64,000 nt of DNA from Gari tellinella (Eukaryota; Mollusca; Bivalvia; Cardiida; Psammobiidae), in NCBI GenBank assembly GCA_922989275.2, contig OV277869.1, positions 18,189,189 through 18,253,188 of the forward strand, read 5' to 3'. The notes below the pieces were generated by a model, which saw only the letters and a program-made list of their open reading frames with translations, was not told the DNA's origin and ran no database searches. Positions 1 through 11,737 of this stretch are shown here, in pieces. The position numbers and the translations under genes were made by a program. Position 1 is the stretch's first letter; every line of letters begins with the position of its first letter.

Positions 1-200
1 AATCGTGAGATTTTTACCTGTAACGCGGCGTCTGATCAGGATTCAAACTGCTTGACACTCCTATCGATATGTTTTAAGTCATACTACAAATCTTACTTTG
101 AAACGATCTTGCAAACAACAACATTGAAGAAGACGACAATGAAACGGTGAAGGGGTAAAAAGTTCACGATTAATATGGCAGCGAAAGAGTTAAGCAGAGG
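1..200 (-). mobile_element. A1-family MITE, cut by window edge and internally deleted
   Basis: The right half of core A (CGCGGCGTCTGATCAGGATT, ending in AACTGCTTG) is followed by the A1 arm: the GAAACGATCTTGCAAACAAC-type stretch, a GACGACAATGAAACGGTGAA motif, GGGGTAAAAA, and GTTAA at the end. Bases 3-18 look like the opposite A1 end (ATCGTGAGATTTTTACC) joined directly to the hairpin centre, so the left hairpin arm and the sequence outside it are lost. No coding potential. Confidence 0.7.
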
Positions 201-1174
201 ACACCCATCTGATATCCACGTATAAACTATAACTACTGATTGAACATTGTTTAAACCCCTTTAATTCCAATCCCGACCACAAATGCATTTTACAAACTGT
301 TAGGATATTGATCTACTGGCGCGACGCACGGTGTTTTCTTTGGATTAAAACCTTTTTAAAACTGATATATATTATTCCATACTTAGAAAACATAAAGTCT
401 AAATTTAAATAATAAAATGCAGACAACGATTATTTACCCGACGATATGGTGGCGGTGAATGGGTTAGCTCTGCTCTCCTTGAATCAACAGTGTATTTGTG
501 AAGGTAATTATTTGATTTCATCTGATAATTATGAGACACCGTTAGTGCAACACGTTGTGGTCACAGGTGATGCGTGCATACGCCACGACCACGAAAACAG
601 AGGTAATCCAAATAGCACTCTTGTTGAATCATGACCATGCATTAAGCCTTTATCCCATCGAACTGTCGTCTGCCACGACAATATGAAAACTTATTAGTTT
701 ATGTTATTGCTTAAAATATATAAAAAAAATCAGGATAAAACACTGGCAAATACGAGCCTGATTCGGTTGCTAGGTGATCCGACTTAACTGGCATTGTTTG
801 TTGTGGTAACGGCGTTTTGAGTTTGGTATAATTTCTAGACACAGGCTGTCTCACGACATGACTAAATATCTTTCTTTTTTACTGTTTTTTTTCTATGAAA
901 CAGACTGGACTTGACAAAAGTTAGAAACTGATTTTCCTCCATATGTTGCTCCTTTATGAGATGCTAATCGATAAAAGGAATCAGTTAGCTGTTACCCAAT
1001 AAACGCGCAATAATTTCTAGCCCTGAACTTAGACTGGAAATGTATGCGCTGGAAAATATAGTTAAATTCTACGTTAATGTCCGCTTAAAAGAACAGTCAT
1101 TGCATGGCTTTAACGAGAGATGACAAACAATGACAGCATGACCGTAAAGCAGGAATGTCGCAATGGGGATGTCA
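201..1174. other. Unassigned AT-rich sequence
   Basis: I see no recognisable repeat, RNA gene or credible exon here. A 62-codon open frame at 446-634 has no recognisable product and no splice or repeat context. Confidence 0.5.
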
Positions 1175-1424
1175 TACAGTGGAGAATCTGTTATTCTTTC
1201 CCGTTTAAACGCAAACGTACGCAAACGCAAAGCCATAAAACGTAGAAAAGAACAACTTTTGGACAATTCTCATATTTCATATTTTTCTTGGTGGCAAACA
1301 GTTTGGAGCCTGATCAGACGCCGGGTTACCCGGCGTCTGATCTGGCTCCAAACTGTTTGCACTGCAAATAATAGTTTTAGCGTAAACGCGTTTACTGGGA
1401 AAGAATAACACATTCTCCACTGTA
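1175..1424 (+). mobile_element. Full-length C-family MITE (copy C1)
   Basis: This 250-bp element has inverted ends TACAGTGGAGAAT and ATTCTCCACTGTA, with the flanking TA consistent with a TA target duplication of Tc1/mariner or pogo type. Core A lies at 1294-1360 with a GGG...CCC turn (ACGCCGGGTTACCCGGCGT). By hand count it differs from the inverted copy at 35589-35838 at about 11 of 250 bases. A short open frame across it is not a gene. Confidence 0.9.
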
Positions 1425-1553
1425 CTTACCTATATCTTGCATTAAACAGACACCTGCTTCAAATCTTTAAATTATGTCTTTACTTAATTATAATGTGTAC
1501 AAAGTACATCATTGACAACCCAATTATTATTGTTACGCTATTTAAAAAGAGAC

Positions 1554-2139
1554 TTAAAGGATAAGGCTCACGAAGCTTCTATTTGGCCGTGTACATTTTT
1601 TCCCTAATTTAAGTTTTAGCTATATTTTCTCTTTACTTTTCAATTTCAGATATTAATACTTTATATTATACATAAAGCTCAAACCAAATTCAAGTTACAA
1701 CAAAATGTTTTTTGTAAATGGATCACGAGGCCAAAAAGGCCAAAAAGGCAGATTTTTAGTACAATTGCAGTGTATAAATCATAGAAATAAACAATGAAGG
1801 CACTAATGCGACACAAATATATTCTAAGTACATAAAACATATTTAAGTTGAAGTAACATATCCAAATTTTGAATTGTCGCACGTGTGCCTTCATATTTTT
1901 TTTTAGGATTTACACCGAGAATTGTACCAAAAATCTGCTTTTTTTGTCTATTTTGGCCTCTTTGTTCATTTACAAGAAACTATAAAATTGTGAAAGCTTG
2001 ACTTTGGATCTTATGTGTGTATATTATGGAGTATTAGTATCTGATATTGACAATAAATAGAACATAAAGATGAAAATCTTTTTTGGAAAAATCTTTTTTA
2101 CAGGGCCAAATCGGAGGCTTCGTGAACCTTGTCCTTTTA
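1554..2139. mobile_element. Long foldback MITE, TTAA-flanked
   Basis: Left end AGGATAAGGCTCACGAAGC and right end CTTCGTGAACCTTGTCCT are inverted copies, next to TTAA on both sides. Two stretches of arm are clearly inverted: about 1554-1690 against 2005-2139, and 1706-1803 against 1884-1981. The second pair holds a duplicated AGGCCAAAAAGGC motif and GAAGGCAC near the centre. The arms cover most of the 586 bp, so a single strand would fold almost end to end. TTAA flanks suggest piggyBac-type mobilisation, by inference only. Confidence 0.8.
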
Positions 2140-2212
2140 ATACATTTTTAGAAATTTAAATAAAACAAAGATAGATCTATATTTATTATTACTAAACGAA
2201 TGGCTGTACCCT

Positions 2213-2444
2213 ATTCAGTATCGTAAAAACAAACTTAAACGCAAACACAATGCAATACCATTTAGAAAATTAGATGTGATTGAAAACTTTGACTATTTTT
2301 TTTTTATATCTGTATGGCATACAGTTTTAGCCCGATCAGACTCGCAAGTCGTTTGGTCTCGCTTCAGACTTTCTACGATAGCCATTATTGTTTTAGTACA
2401 AACGTGTTCAACGGGAAAGAATAAAACATTCAAACACTGCATTA
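2213..2444 (+). mobile_element. Degenerate C-family MITE
   Basis: It has the C-family internal order: TTAAACGCAAACACAATGCA on the left, a decayed core A around 2320-2385 (ACAGTTTTAGCCCGATCAGA), and on the right ACGGGAAAGAATAAAACATT ending in CACTGCATTA. Both ends have decayed. Confidence 0.6.
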
Positions 2445-2835
2445 GATAAATTTAATGCTGATAGAATAATTATTTGTGTCATTGTTTATCTCTGTGCTAA
2501 CTTGTGACATTAAAGGACCGCGAGTTCGTTAGAAATTAAGAGAACTGGAACAAGGTTGATAAAGTTTATAAAAATTCTAATTTAACCCACCAGATCAAGG
2601 TCAAGAAACTCTGTAGTATTTTATGGATGGCTTATTTTGTTTCTCGGTGATACATTATACTAGTACTTACAATCTAAGAAAAAGACAATCAAAAGACAAC
2701 ACACAGCATTGTTGTATGGACTGTCGTTTTATTTTCCAACGTTTCGGTCTATCAATGACTTTCATCAGGGAATATAAATATATTACTAATATATTACTTA
2801 CAATGTATATCACTAAAAAGATTTGATTGAAATAA

Positions 2836-3000
2836 ATTTCTCGACAACTTTCAAATCAGCAGTGGTCAAATGGAGATTTTTATGATGATCTTGATTGTTC
2901 TGTTGAAGTTTCTAGTGGCATATATGTTGATAATCATGCTCCACAAAGGATGAATGAGAACAATAGGGTAAAGCAATTGGATGGAATCCTTGATGCTTAA
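2836..3000 (+). other. Exon-like open stretch of unknown product
   Basis: This stop-to-stop frame of 54 sense codons ends in TAA and contains SNGDFYDDLDCSVEVSSGIY, a composition more like a real acidic protein than the Ile/Phe/Lys/Leu-rich chance frames around it. The sequence before it, ending TTTCAAATCAG at about 2858, could be a 3' splice site keeping this frame. No start codon suits a single-exon gene and no homologue is recognised. It may be a terminal exon, a relic of a retrotransposon or gene, or chance. Confidence 0.25.
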
Positions 3001-3037
3001 AGATTAAGACACTGCTTTCATGTAAAGTAAACATTAT

Positions 3038-3225
3038 TAACCCAAATGCACCCATGGGATTCTTCCATGCTGATATATTGGATTAGCCACATTTTATCAA
3101 AGGGTTGCCTGGTATAAAAACCATTTTAGTTTTTTATATTGAAATCCCTATCAGCAAACAGTGTAGAGTCTGATCAGACACTGATCAGAGCCTATAGTGT
3201 TTACCTTTGTCGCGTGGCAAAAAAT
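3038..3225 (+). mobile_element. R-type repeat carrying a core-A variant
   Basis: It begins AACCCAAATGCACCCATGGG, then GGATTCTTCCATGCTGATAT and TATTGGATTAG. A shortened core A of the TGTAGA variant lies at 3155-3210. Related stretches occur at 36960-37135, 47095-47170 and 60049-60209. Ends are not defined. Confidence 0.6.
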
Positions 3226-3989
3226 GTTACATATAAACTATTGAGACAAAGAGAAAAACTTTAATCATGTGACTAAACTCGAATAAACAAAATCCTTATT
3301 TAGTATGGAAAGTCATTTTGTTTCAAACCAAATTTACTAATATACTTTATAAAGGATTCCATGGGTGTTCAATAACAAAGCCATCTATCTCTGCGAATAT
3401 ACTCAGTGATTATTCTGCATCGGTATTAAAAAATGACATTGTGCGTAAACTACTTTAAGTATACTTTCCGGTGCAGCTATATTTACCAGTGGTGTAAATA
3501 ATCAGAGTAAATTTAAATGTAAAACACCGTTAATTATACTGCGTTCCATCGAAAGATCTCTTGATGATATCTTACACTTCCAGCTACAATAAGATCTCCA
3601 ATACAAACTAAATAATTATATCGACACACAACAAAAGGATTTTTTCAGAGATATTCAGTAGAGTAAAATCTTATTTCCATTTTTAAAAAATCTAATCAAA
3701 GGCATATCTAAGTATTACCAATTATTTCACTTATTGTGAAGCGTCATGTTTGCAGCACTTTTAAACAGACTATAATACTTTTATAACAGACAATCTGGCT
3801 TTAGAACTTACCATTTTTGTCAAACTGCTCTTGTTAACTTGTGGATGAACGGGTTTCAGCAATTCACAACAAATAGTTTGTTGGTACATGTATTATCTTT
3901 CTTGACATGTTTAAAACTTTTGATTTCGTTGATCCAATATCATGTTGGAAGGAGCTATTTAAACAAGCATAGTTAATTGTCTTTCGTAG
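3226..3989. other. Unassigned sequence
   Basis: AT-rich, without a recognisable repeat or credible open frame. Confidence 0.5.
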
Positions 3990-4117
3990 GTTCTCATGAA
4001 AAGACGATTCCAAAGAGATGCTACAAGACAGGATTAGATGGAGAAATCAGATATTAGATGAATTTTATGTTAAGAATTACGACCGTTTTGTCATACGACA
4101 TTTCATAAAACGGGCAC
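3990..4117 (+). mobile_element. Right half of a G-family foldback MITE
   Basis: It starts near the family's central hairpin (GAAAAGACGATTCCAAAGAG), continues through AAGACAGGATTAGATGGAGA, and ends CATTTCATAAAACGGGCAC. The left half is missing, so the breakpoint lies at the palindrome centre. Compare the full copy at 47706-47946. Confidence 0.8.
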
Positions 4118-4339
4118 AGGAACAATTACTAGGTGTAACATCTGCTCGTACAGTATCTTTAGTATTCATATTAATGACGACCTAAAAAAAGTGTAATTCT
4201 TTGTTAATCTGTTCTCATGGATAAAATGTTTCCGCCAGTTCCTTTGAGGAACTTACTTTACGGTCCCAACATTTGGGCCATCTTGACTTTTGTTGTATTG
4301 TATGGAGTATATGTTTTTAAGTGCAGTGCAAGAAGAAAC

Positions 4340-4450
4340 ACTTCTTTTAAAAAAAAAGCGCTGCAGGACTCGAACAAGATTTAAGTGCATTTTCCGATAT
4401 CTGTTCACCGATAACTGTTTGGCATTTCCCGATAGAGTGTTACAGCACGA
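4340..4450 (-). other. Possible tRNA-like pol III relic
   Basis: The minus strand carries GTTCGAGTCC, a good match to the tRNA B box, at 4368-4377. About ten bases downstream is a run of nine T (plus-strand A 4349-4357) that could terminate pol III. A seven-pair acceptor-like stem can be drawn but the T arm does not pair well. It is more likely a decayed tRNA-derived SINE head or chance than a tRNA gene. Confidence 0.22.
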
Positions 4451-5175
4451 AGCTATACAGATGTATAACGTCTTCAATTGGTTATCTCTCTCTTAATTAC
4501 GTGAAACTTTACACATGCTGTCGGAACACATTAAGGATATATACGATCGTCTTTTCAATTTCAATAATTATACACTCCTAGCCCAAAATACAAAACATAT
4601 TTACTAACTCTGATTCTATAAGTTCGAATAAGCCGCATTACCATGTAAGAAATGCTAGATTTATTTCTGCATTTAAAAGTTCTATATGGAATATAATTTA
4701 AGCAATGTTATCATCTTTTAGTGAAACGCTGTTCTGTATTCAGATTTCTCTTGATACTTGCCTGCCATACGGATTTTTCCAGATAAACCGTAAACAGTTA
4801 TGGACTGATAAATTGTGAACCCTGTTCAAACTGCATTTGCAAGGTCAGTTTGATCTAAGATTATACTTCTTGTCTTGTATTTCGGTGCGAGTACCTAGAT
4901 TAATTACAATGCTTTTTCTTGTATTTTCAGGATTCAAACGGTTCGACGCTTATAGCAATATTTTATAAATCTTTAAAAGAATTAAAATCAAAATAATATT
5001 GTAGACTACAATATTTTGCAAATGACATTTTTTATATACATGTAACACTTGAATGTGTTGTTTTAAGTGATTGTTTCTACTGTGAGTTTTATAAATGTTT
5101 ATAATTGCATGCTATGAGTACCGTGTGGAAAATACGTTTCTGCGAAATCTGTTCCCTCTCTTAATGAGAGTCTTA
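4451..5175. other. Unassigned sequence
   Basis: AT-rich, nothing recognised. Confidence 0.5.
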
Positions 5176-5268
5176 ATTCTAATATTATTATTACATGTTA
5201 ATTTCATTATTATTATTATTATAATTTTAATAATAATTATCATTATTATTATCATTATTATAAGTATT
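5176..5268. repeat. ATT/ATA-rich low-complexity tract
   Basis: Imperfect runs of ATT and ATA trinucleotides, including (ATT)5 near 5205-5220. They produce an isoleucine-rich 73-codon open frame that is not a gene. Confidence 0.9.
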
Positions 5269-5499
5269 GTTGATTCTTTAAAGAATATTACTCAATATGT
5301 CCACGGGCACTTTTAGATTAGTTTATGTTCTAAACAGCAATCTTGTAGCGACGTGTTAAAATTTAAATACTTAAAAAAGAATAATTCAGTTTTCGATGAA
5401 CGTTTTATTTGCAAATCAGTTCCACATACACTTTTACAAACTCACGTAGTAACTATTTTTGATCAGGTTATATCACAAATGGAATTGAATGGATGGTAG

Positions 5500-5582
5500 C
5501 TTAAATCAGGTTGAAAGTAAAGCAGAATGCGCGACAACCCGTCTTTAAGACTACAACCAGGCCACGGGGAAAGGATTCAGTG
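5500..5582 (+). mobile_element. B-family remnant (core B, decayed right arm)
   Basis: GGTAGCTTAAATCAGGTTGA is followed by AAGTAAAGCAGAATGCGC, which is the left arm of core B. The right arm is missing; CAGGCCACGGGGAAAGGATT matches the outer B end. Confidence 0.6.
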
Positions 5583-7690
5583 TCTAACCAAACATACTGT
5601 AAATGCTTTCATCTCTATCATTTATCTTTTTAAGACGCCAAATAAACGTCACTTTTTTGTATACGAAAACGAAAGTTGCCGAATTGGTACAAGTAGATAA
5701 GATAATTGATGTTCAAGAATGTAAACATAATAATATGTCACGGTTATAAAAGGTTTCACTGACAAGGGAAAACAAATTGAAACCCAGTTCTGAATTGGTC
5801 TTACTAGCTGGACCTATATTTCACAATATGCCCTTGGTGAACATGTAACTTGTAACGTTATACACAGCCGTCAGCTGTCACATCTTTATAGATTTTCCTC
5901 GGTGAGTATAAATGGGTATTGTATAAGTCTTAAAACATAATTTAAAGAACGTCCCTGCCTTTTAAGTCTCGTTTTGGTTTTGAGAAACCTGAATGAAATG
6001 GTTCTATTGGATCCCATTCGAGCTCATATAAAGTGAATTTGTAAGAGAAAGGTTTATTCTCCGTCAAACTGTTACTCATGAACGTCGTACCTCGTTATTT
6101 AATAAAACAAAACATTAGAACACTCACACTCACTCAGCAGTAATATACAGTTTTCATTGGAACAATTTATATCATTGAATTAATGTCTTATACCGTTATT
6201 AAGTTAACCAAACTCATTTTATACTCACCTGTCAGCCACATTTGTTTTCGTTTAACGTGACACATTACAGTAACGAACTATTTAAAAAACATGTTATTTA
6301 AGTTTAGTAGAATTATTATAAAAAATACAAATAATATCCCCTTCCCATGGGTATTACTGGTATAATTGACAAAAGAGTCATTCAGAAATGATTTGCATAT
6401 CAGCGACAACACAGCTAGAAAAGCGGTTCTAGAATTTAAACTAGCTAATTATATAACATAAAATGACGTTTTAATAAAGATAAACTAGTTTAGAATATAC
6501 AATTGATACACTTAAACTTATACAATTCAACAACTAACAGTCTGTATGACGTTTTGATTCCCGTTAAAACGACAACAAGTGTACATGCATTGTATGAAAG
6601 GAAAACCCCAATAAACACATGGCAATAAAGAGTAGATATTGAGAGGAGTATTTAAGAAATGTTGACCAAGACCTTACAATAAGAGGAGCCAACATTCTGG
6701 AGCCTGGTTTGACTCCGGACTATCTGCAGTGTCAACAAAAATGTTTTTCCTACTGTCTGGTGTTGTGCGGTTATCCGTAAGTTTCACTTGTAATTCTTAA
6801 ATTGTAACCCTGTTGAATATACTTTTTATAGGATGGGGTGGCGGTGGGAGCATAATGGTTTTGGTCTGTGTGTGCTGGTGTGATAGAGACCTTACATTTG
6901 GCATGTATTCTTCATCCAAAGATAACTCGAGTCCAGTTCACGGTCATTCAGAGTTCTAGTCACACCAGGAAACATTGCGTTTCACAGATGCACCTAATCT
7001 ATTTTGATTTAATAAAAAAGAATAAATAATTATCACAAACCAATGTTTGTTATTCCTTATCGGGAATGCCATCAATTTATAAACCACAGTCATTAACTCT
7101 TTCCGGTTCTTCAATAAATCGCATTTCATTATTCCTCATAGAGACGTCTTTACGTGCTTAAGCCACACTCTGCTAAACACCTATAAATATTTTTCTGGCG
7201 GCAAGAAGATTGAAAGTAGCAACGCCATAAATGAACTTCCTGCCCTACGTTCAGCCTGTTTTAGCTACCACCTGCATTAAACACTGGAATCAAGTTATAT
7301 GACAACAATGATGACATAACATCGCTGGTAGTTGCAGACAGTTTAGATCCTGATCAGAGGCAAATTCATACAAAGAACCAATCGGTGAATGTGAGATAAT
7401 AAAGCCTGCGGAACATACTACTCTATGGCACAAAACCAAACAACGGCGTTATGTCAAACTGGAAACCAGGCGTCAGCCCAAGGCATTCAACTTTGCGAAA
7501 ACCAATGCTAATGGTCTACAACCTGTGCACATCGAGACAGATCGTCACTTTTATGAATGAGTTAGAAAAACGAAGAATCGGCAGGGACAGGCAACAGGTC
7601 GCAGTAACAGCTGCCTGGCACCATGAACATCAACATCCGCTTCTTGCAACACTGTGAAGGAATTGCTGCTAAGAGAAAACATCAAGATAG
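5583..7690. other. Mostly unassigned; one half core A
   Basis: A single arm of core A (CAGTTTAGATCCTGATCAGA) lies at about 7338-7357. A 68-codon frame at 7451-7657 is in locally GC-richer sequence but its product is unrecognised and it has no exon signals I trust. Nothing else is seen. Confidence 0.5.
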
Positions 7691-7985
7691 TACAGCGTTC
7701 CCTTCCTACAACGACCCTCCCAAAAACGACTCCCTTCTCACAACGACCCTAAACACGACAATTATGTCTAACTCATTTACGGCTGCAATGTCGTCTGCTT
7801 CAAAGTTACATTTTTGACATTTTGACAGAAATATACGTAGTGACGAGTGCCAAACAGCGTCACGCGGCGTCTGATCTGGATTGAAGCTGTTTGCAAATGT
7901 AAGCCAATATCCCTCCCTATAACAACTCCCTCTGAACAACGCACACAATTTTGGTCTCCCATTGGATGTCGTTGGGAGCGCTGTA
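7691..7985. mobile_element. D-family MITE with one hairpin arm deleted
   Basis: Ends are TACAGCGTTCCCTTCCTACA and GTTGGGAGCGCTGTA. Core A at 7850-7894 has lost its left arm: CAAACAG joins directly to CGTCACGCGGCGTCTGATCT, near the palindrome centre. The rest of the element is intact in order. Confidence 0.85.
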
Positions 7986-8459
7986 GAACCAAATTGTGGT
8001 ACCTTGTAAGATCTGAAGAAATACGGGACTTTCTAACGATAGGCAATGGTTTATTGCAAGATACAAATACAGAGAACACATAACTTAGCGGCCAATATTT
8101 AAAGAGGAATAAATCCTTTTAAAACAGGTAATTGCTTAATTTAAAGCATAACGATAGTCAGAAAGCTTCTAAAGAAAATTTCTGATTAACCTGTGCCTAT
8201 CATTAAGGACTTTCCTGCCAGTAAAGAGGATGCCACTTTTGAAAAACAGTCCCTTTAGGTTGTATGTTTTGGCAGTAAATGTCTTCACAATAAGATCCTC
8301 TGAGAGTTTAGAAATGAGTCGTGCCATGCCAAAACCTGCCTTATTACATTGCTACATTGTACGTACCAAGTATCGTTGTCATCATAGACTCACTCTGTAT
8401 CTGAATTTTGTTTACACTGCAAAATAATATATATATTACAACTACATAAAATGTTTTAG

Positions 8460-8545
8460 ATGCATGTGGATGTTAAAAAGTGTAGATCAAGGCCAGCCTC
8501 TGCGTCTTTGAAACGACTACTGACATTGATCTACACTGTTTGCAA
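8460..8545. repeat. Core-A variant hairpin (TGTAGATC type)
   Basis: AAGTGTAGATCAAGGCCAGC and TTGATCTACACTGTTTGC form the outer stem; the central part has decayed. A sister with a GC-rich stem is at 50878-50945. A C-family-like right end (GAAGGAATAACGTCTTTACT) lies just beyond, at 8680-8700. Confidence 0.6.
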
Positions 8546-8904
8546 TGAGACGAATATACAAACAACACTAGTTCCAAAATAATCTAAAAACATATTTAAG
8601 TAGCTCGGTGTGGTTTGGCACCAAACTGTTTGTTACGGGCATACATGTTCTAGTTTCAGCACAAACACGTCTGACGAGAAGGAATAACGTCTTTACTACG
8701 GCTAGCACTAGTGAGGAAATGATTTATAGTGCCACGGGTGTCCGCAGACGGGAGTCCATCGACAAAACGAATCTGGTGGTAATTTTCGTAGTTGAAATTC
8801 ACAATTTTAAAGTCTGTTTCAACGTGTTAAGGTGTCACCTGGCTGGGCTTACCACCATCGATGGGCGTTCAGTATAAAAAGGTCCGTCTAGAGGAGATTC
8901 AGTG

Positions 8905-9265
8905 CATAATAAAGCAATCAATTATGACCCTGGGGTCCGTTTCATAGACAGATCTTACCTAACATAGTACATGCAATACTGAGATTACATCCACTCAACA
9001 AACAACTAATATCGTATGTTTAAGGCGTACGATTGCTTAAAGCAGGACGAAAGTACAACAGAGAGCTCTTGAAGTAGCTTTCTGGTTTACTTTTGTCCTG
9101 CTTTTAAAGCCATGTAATAGTTTTTAAAAATGGTTGGTTAAGCAGGTTCTGTTGTACTTTCTGACAATATTTAAAACGGACATCTGGTATGACACATAGG
9201 TCCTCACCTAGACGTCGTTATAACGGGGCCTCACGGTATAATAAAGCCATCAGTCCTGACCTTGG
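8905..9265. repeat. Short direct repeat around a decayed core-B hairpin
   Basis: TAATAAAGCAATCAATTATG near 8910 and TAATAAAGCCATCAGTCCTG near 9240 are direct copies, each followed by ACC(C/T)TGG. Between them, 9035-9110 is a decayed core-B hairpin (GCTTAAAGCAGGACGAAAGT against ACTTTTGTCCTGCTTTTAAA). Confidence 0.5.
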
Positions 9266-9896
9266 TTTGGCCTCTCGTTTCTCACCTGGGTGTTCAGGTT
9301 TTGCAAGTCTTGCTTCTTTGTTGAAGACACGCATACATTGGTTGAACTTGAAGATACAGCCAATCCTGTATTGTGCGACAACTCAAATAATCATGTATTT
9401 TAAGGTTGATGCTTAATGAATGACAAGCATAGAAGAGAACGCTCTATTGGAGCTTCCTGTGTTACTTGCGTTCTGCATTATACAGTCATCTACCTTGTAA
9501 GAGATTTACGTTTGTCAACAAATGACCGCTCAGAACAAATATTGTTGTACCAGTTGAATTATATCAATTAATTCAAGTTCGATTTTTAAAACAAAATACA
9601 AGAAAACTTTTTTCTTTTCAGAAAAAAATTAACAGCGTCTTCTCCAATATGACATTTCTTTAGAAATTGATATTTATTTCATGGGTAAAAAAATCACGAA
9701 ACGTATCCGAAATAATCCATTACAGAAGTGTCACAATCTGTAGTACGGGACAACTTTAAGTAACATTTGCTCAGATTCATGTAAACTGCATTGATAGGAT
9801 CAAAACCGGGCGCCGAGAAACCCCCCAGACGGCCCAATACTACATTCTCTCTCAATCCAAAACTGACACAGTAACAGGACATGTGCACTGTTAGCT
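9266..9896. other. Unassigned sequence
   Basis: No repeat or credible coding segment recognised. Confidence 0.45.
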
Positions 9897-10045
9897 TAAC
9901 CCCTCTACTGCCATGACGTCATCAATTTGAAATCATTACCGTCTGCTTTTATTTTTAAAGTTTACTTTCGGTATTTTGACTGACGAACTATTGAAATAAG
10001 AGTCAGACAGTTTAGATATTTAAACTGTTGCAAATAACTATTTAA
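9897..10045 (+). mobile_element. A2-family MITE, hairpin reduced
   Basis: Begins TTAACCCCTCTACTGCCATG, then ACGTCATC. Core A is reduced to a short stem at 10005-10033 (GACAGTTTAGATATTTAAAC). Its right end runs into TTAACCG at 10042, the left end of the next A1 element, so the two TTAA-type elements abut. Confidence 0.75.
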
Positions 10046-10265
10046 CCGTTTCACTCTCAGTGACGCTTAAAAGCGTGTTTGCAAACAGTTGGGATCCTGA
10101 TCAGACGCCACATTACGCGATCATGATCCAAACTGTTTGACACTCATTTTGAAATTTCTTCTATCATACTGCATTATTTTTAAATTTGAAACGACTCTGC
10201 AGATAACACAATTGAAGCAGATGAAACGGTGAAGGGGTTAAACAAGTGTCAAGAAAGTGAAAGGA
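10042..10265 (-). mobile_element. A1-family MITE
   Basis: TTAACCGTTTCACTCTCAGT starts the element. Core A at 10081-10140 has a decayed right arm (CATTACGCGATCATGATCCA). GATGAAACGGTGAAGGGGTT follows near 10222. The outermost end is degenerate. Confidence 0.8.
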
Positions 10266-10524
10266 TGAACACAACAATGACTGTCCGCCGTAGACAAATT
10301 CTTTGAAAATATTAAAAATTATAATATTATAAGTTATAATTTGAGTACTGAAAGCAGATGACAGTTGTTTAGCTGACGACACGTACGTGCTTGAATGCAC
10401 AAACACAAACCTGTCCATATATATGGTAGTATGCCCCCAGACAGTACATTGTACCTGATCACCTTTTTGATCATACAATACTTATGTCTGTTTTAAAACC
10501 AAATCAAATTGTAGTTTTCTTAAA

Positions 10525-10740
10525 TACAGTAAAACCACTATATTACGACTAATTTACGACTAAATTTACTAACTAAATCGTGTGATGTATTAGGTGTTTA
10601 CGACCAATGACTGCTTAAGCAATGTTACAGTAAAACAGAAAGCTCCTTTAGGTTTTACTGTTACATTGATTTAATTTGTCACCTGTCTTTTATTCAAACA
10701 ATTAGCATTCGATTTAGTGGTCGTTATAGAGAGGTTTTAA
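10525..10740. mobile_element. F-family MITE
   Basis: Inverted ends TACAGTAAAACCACTATATT and TCGTTATAGAGAGGTTTTA. Inside, a core-B type hairpin reads GTTACAGTAAAACAGAAAGC, then CTCC/TTTAGG and back out. The TA-CAGT start and the ACGAC motif after it suggest a pogo/Tigger-like MITE. Confidence 0.8.
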
Positions 10741-10998
10741 TGTTTTAAGCCCGTTCACCTGTAGATTTCATGATTGCGTAAAACGGAATTCACAATTAAA
10801 GTGACGAAGGATCTGAATCCACACTGTTTGTAAATGCAATTTCAGCGTAAGTGATGTACTCGGTTATGACTAATAATAGATCAAATTGAGTCACATTTTA
10901 GAAAATATTTTGAATCATTTTGAGATAAGAAATTTAAGTTTTTAAATTTCAACTTACTAACCGAAACCTTCTCTTGGGGTTGATAAACATTTTTCTAG

Positions 10999-11230
10999 TT
11001 AACCCATTAATGACCAAATTTTTCTTGAGGTTTTTACCCATTCACCGTACCATTGCCCTTTGCTTCAATATTGTTGTCTGAAATATCGTTTCAAAGTTAG
11101 ATTTAAGGCAGTGTAACTGAACAAGTTTCAAACAGTATTGATCCTAATCAGACGCCGCGTTACGTGGCGTCTAATCAGGATCAAAACTGTGTGCAAATGC
11201 GGTTTATGGCGTCATTGAGAAACAATGAAA
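10999..11230 (+). mobile_element. A1-family MITE
   Basis: Left end TTAACCCATTAATGACCAAA, TTCTTGAGGTTTTTACCC, then a TGCTTCAATATTGTTGTCTG segment. Core A at 11129-11194 (GACGCCGCGTTACGTGGCGT) and right arm GTTTATGGCGTCATTGAGAA. Confidence 0.85.
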
Positions 11231-11737
11231 ACGATTTGAACAATGCTCATCTTCTTGCGAATAAATACTAGATTCTGGAGTAAACAAGATATTCATAAAA
11301 TCAGTAGAATCTACTTTCACTGTCTTTGTGTATAAATAATTTCCGGACCAAGAAAATGACACGCTGCTTTGATTTGCGGAACACCGAGGGTTGCCGATTC
11401 CGCGGGTTTAAAAAAACCTTTCTGATTTTTATTATTGAAATTCATTGACCATATGTATATACACACCCAAATATGCCTGAAATAATATTCAAGCGTTTAA
11501 ATGATTTACAATCAAGGCTTTAGGCCAATAACTAAATAAAAATATAAATAAATATTTAGGCCAAGTTAAGGGTTTTCATGCTCTTTATAGTATTATCCAA
11601 TGTTAGAAGTTTTCTGTATAATATATAAGAAGTTACAAATTGTTTTCAGAATTTTCATTATTAATCTAATGGTTTTCTTTTCATACCATATCTCTGTTTG
11701 AAAGCATCCCCAGAAGTCTTAAGTACATTGATTAAAA

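Noticed and set aside
1163..1408. Similar frames at 1163-1408, 35605-35871 and 45994-46218 as a conserved gene family
   Set aside because: All lie inside copies of the C-family MITE; similarity comes from the element, not from coding constraint.
5095..5316. 73-codon Ile-rich frame that looks like a membrane segment
   Set aside because: It is the translation of an ATT/ATA low-complexity tract.
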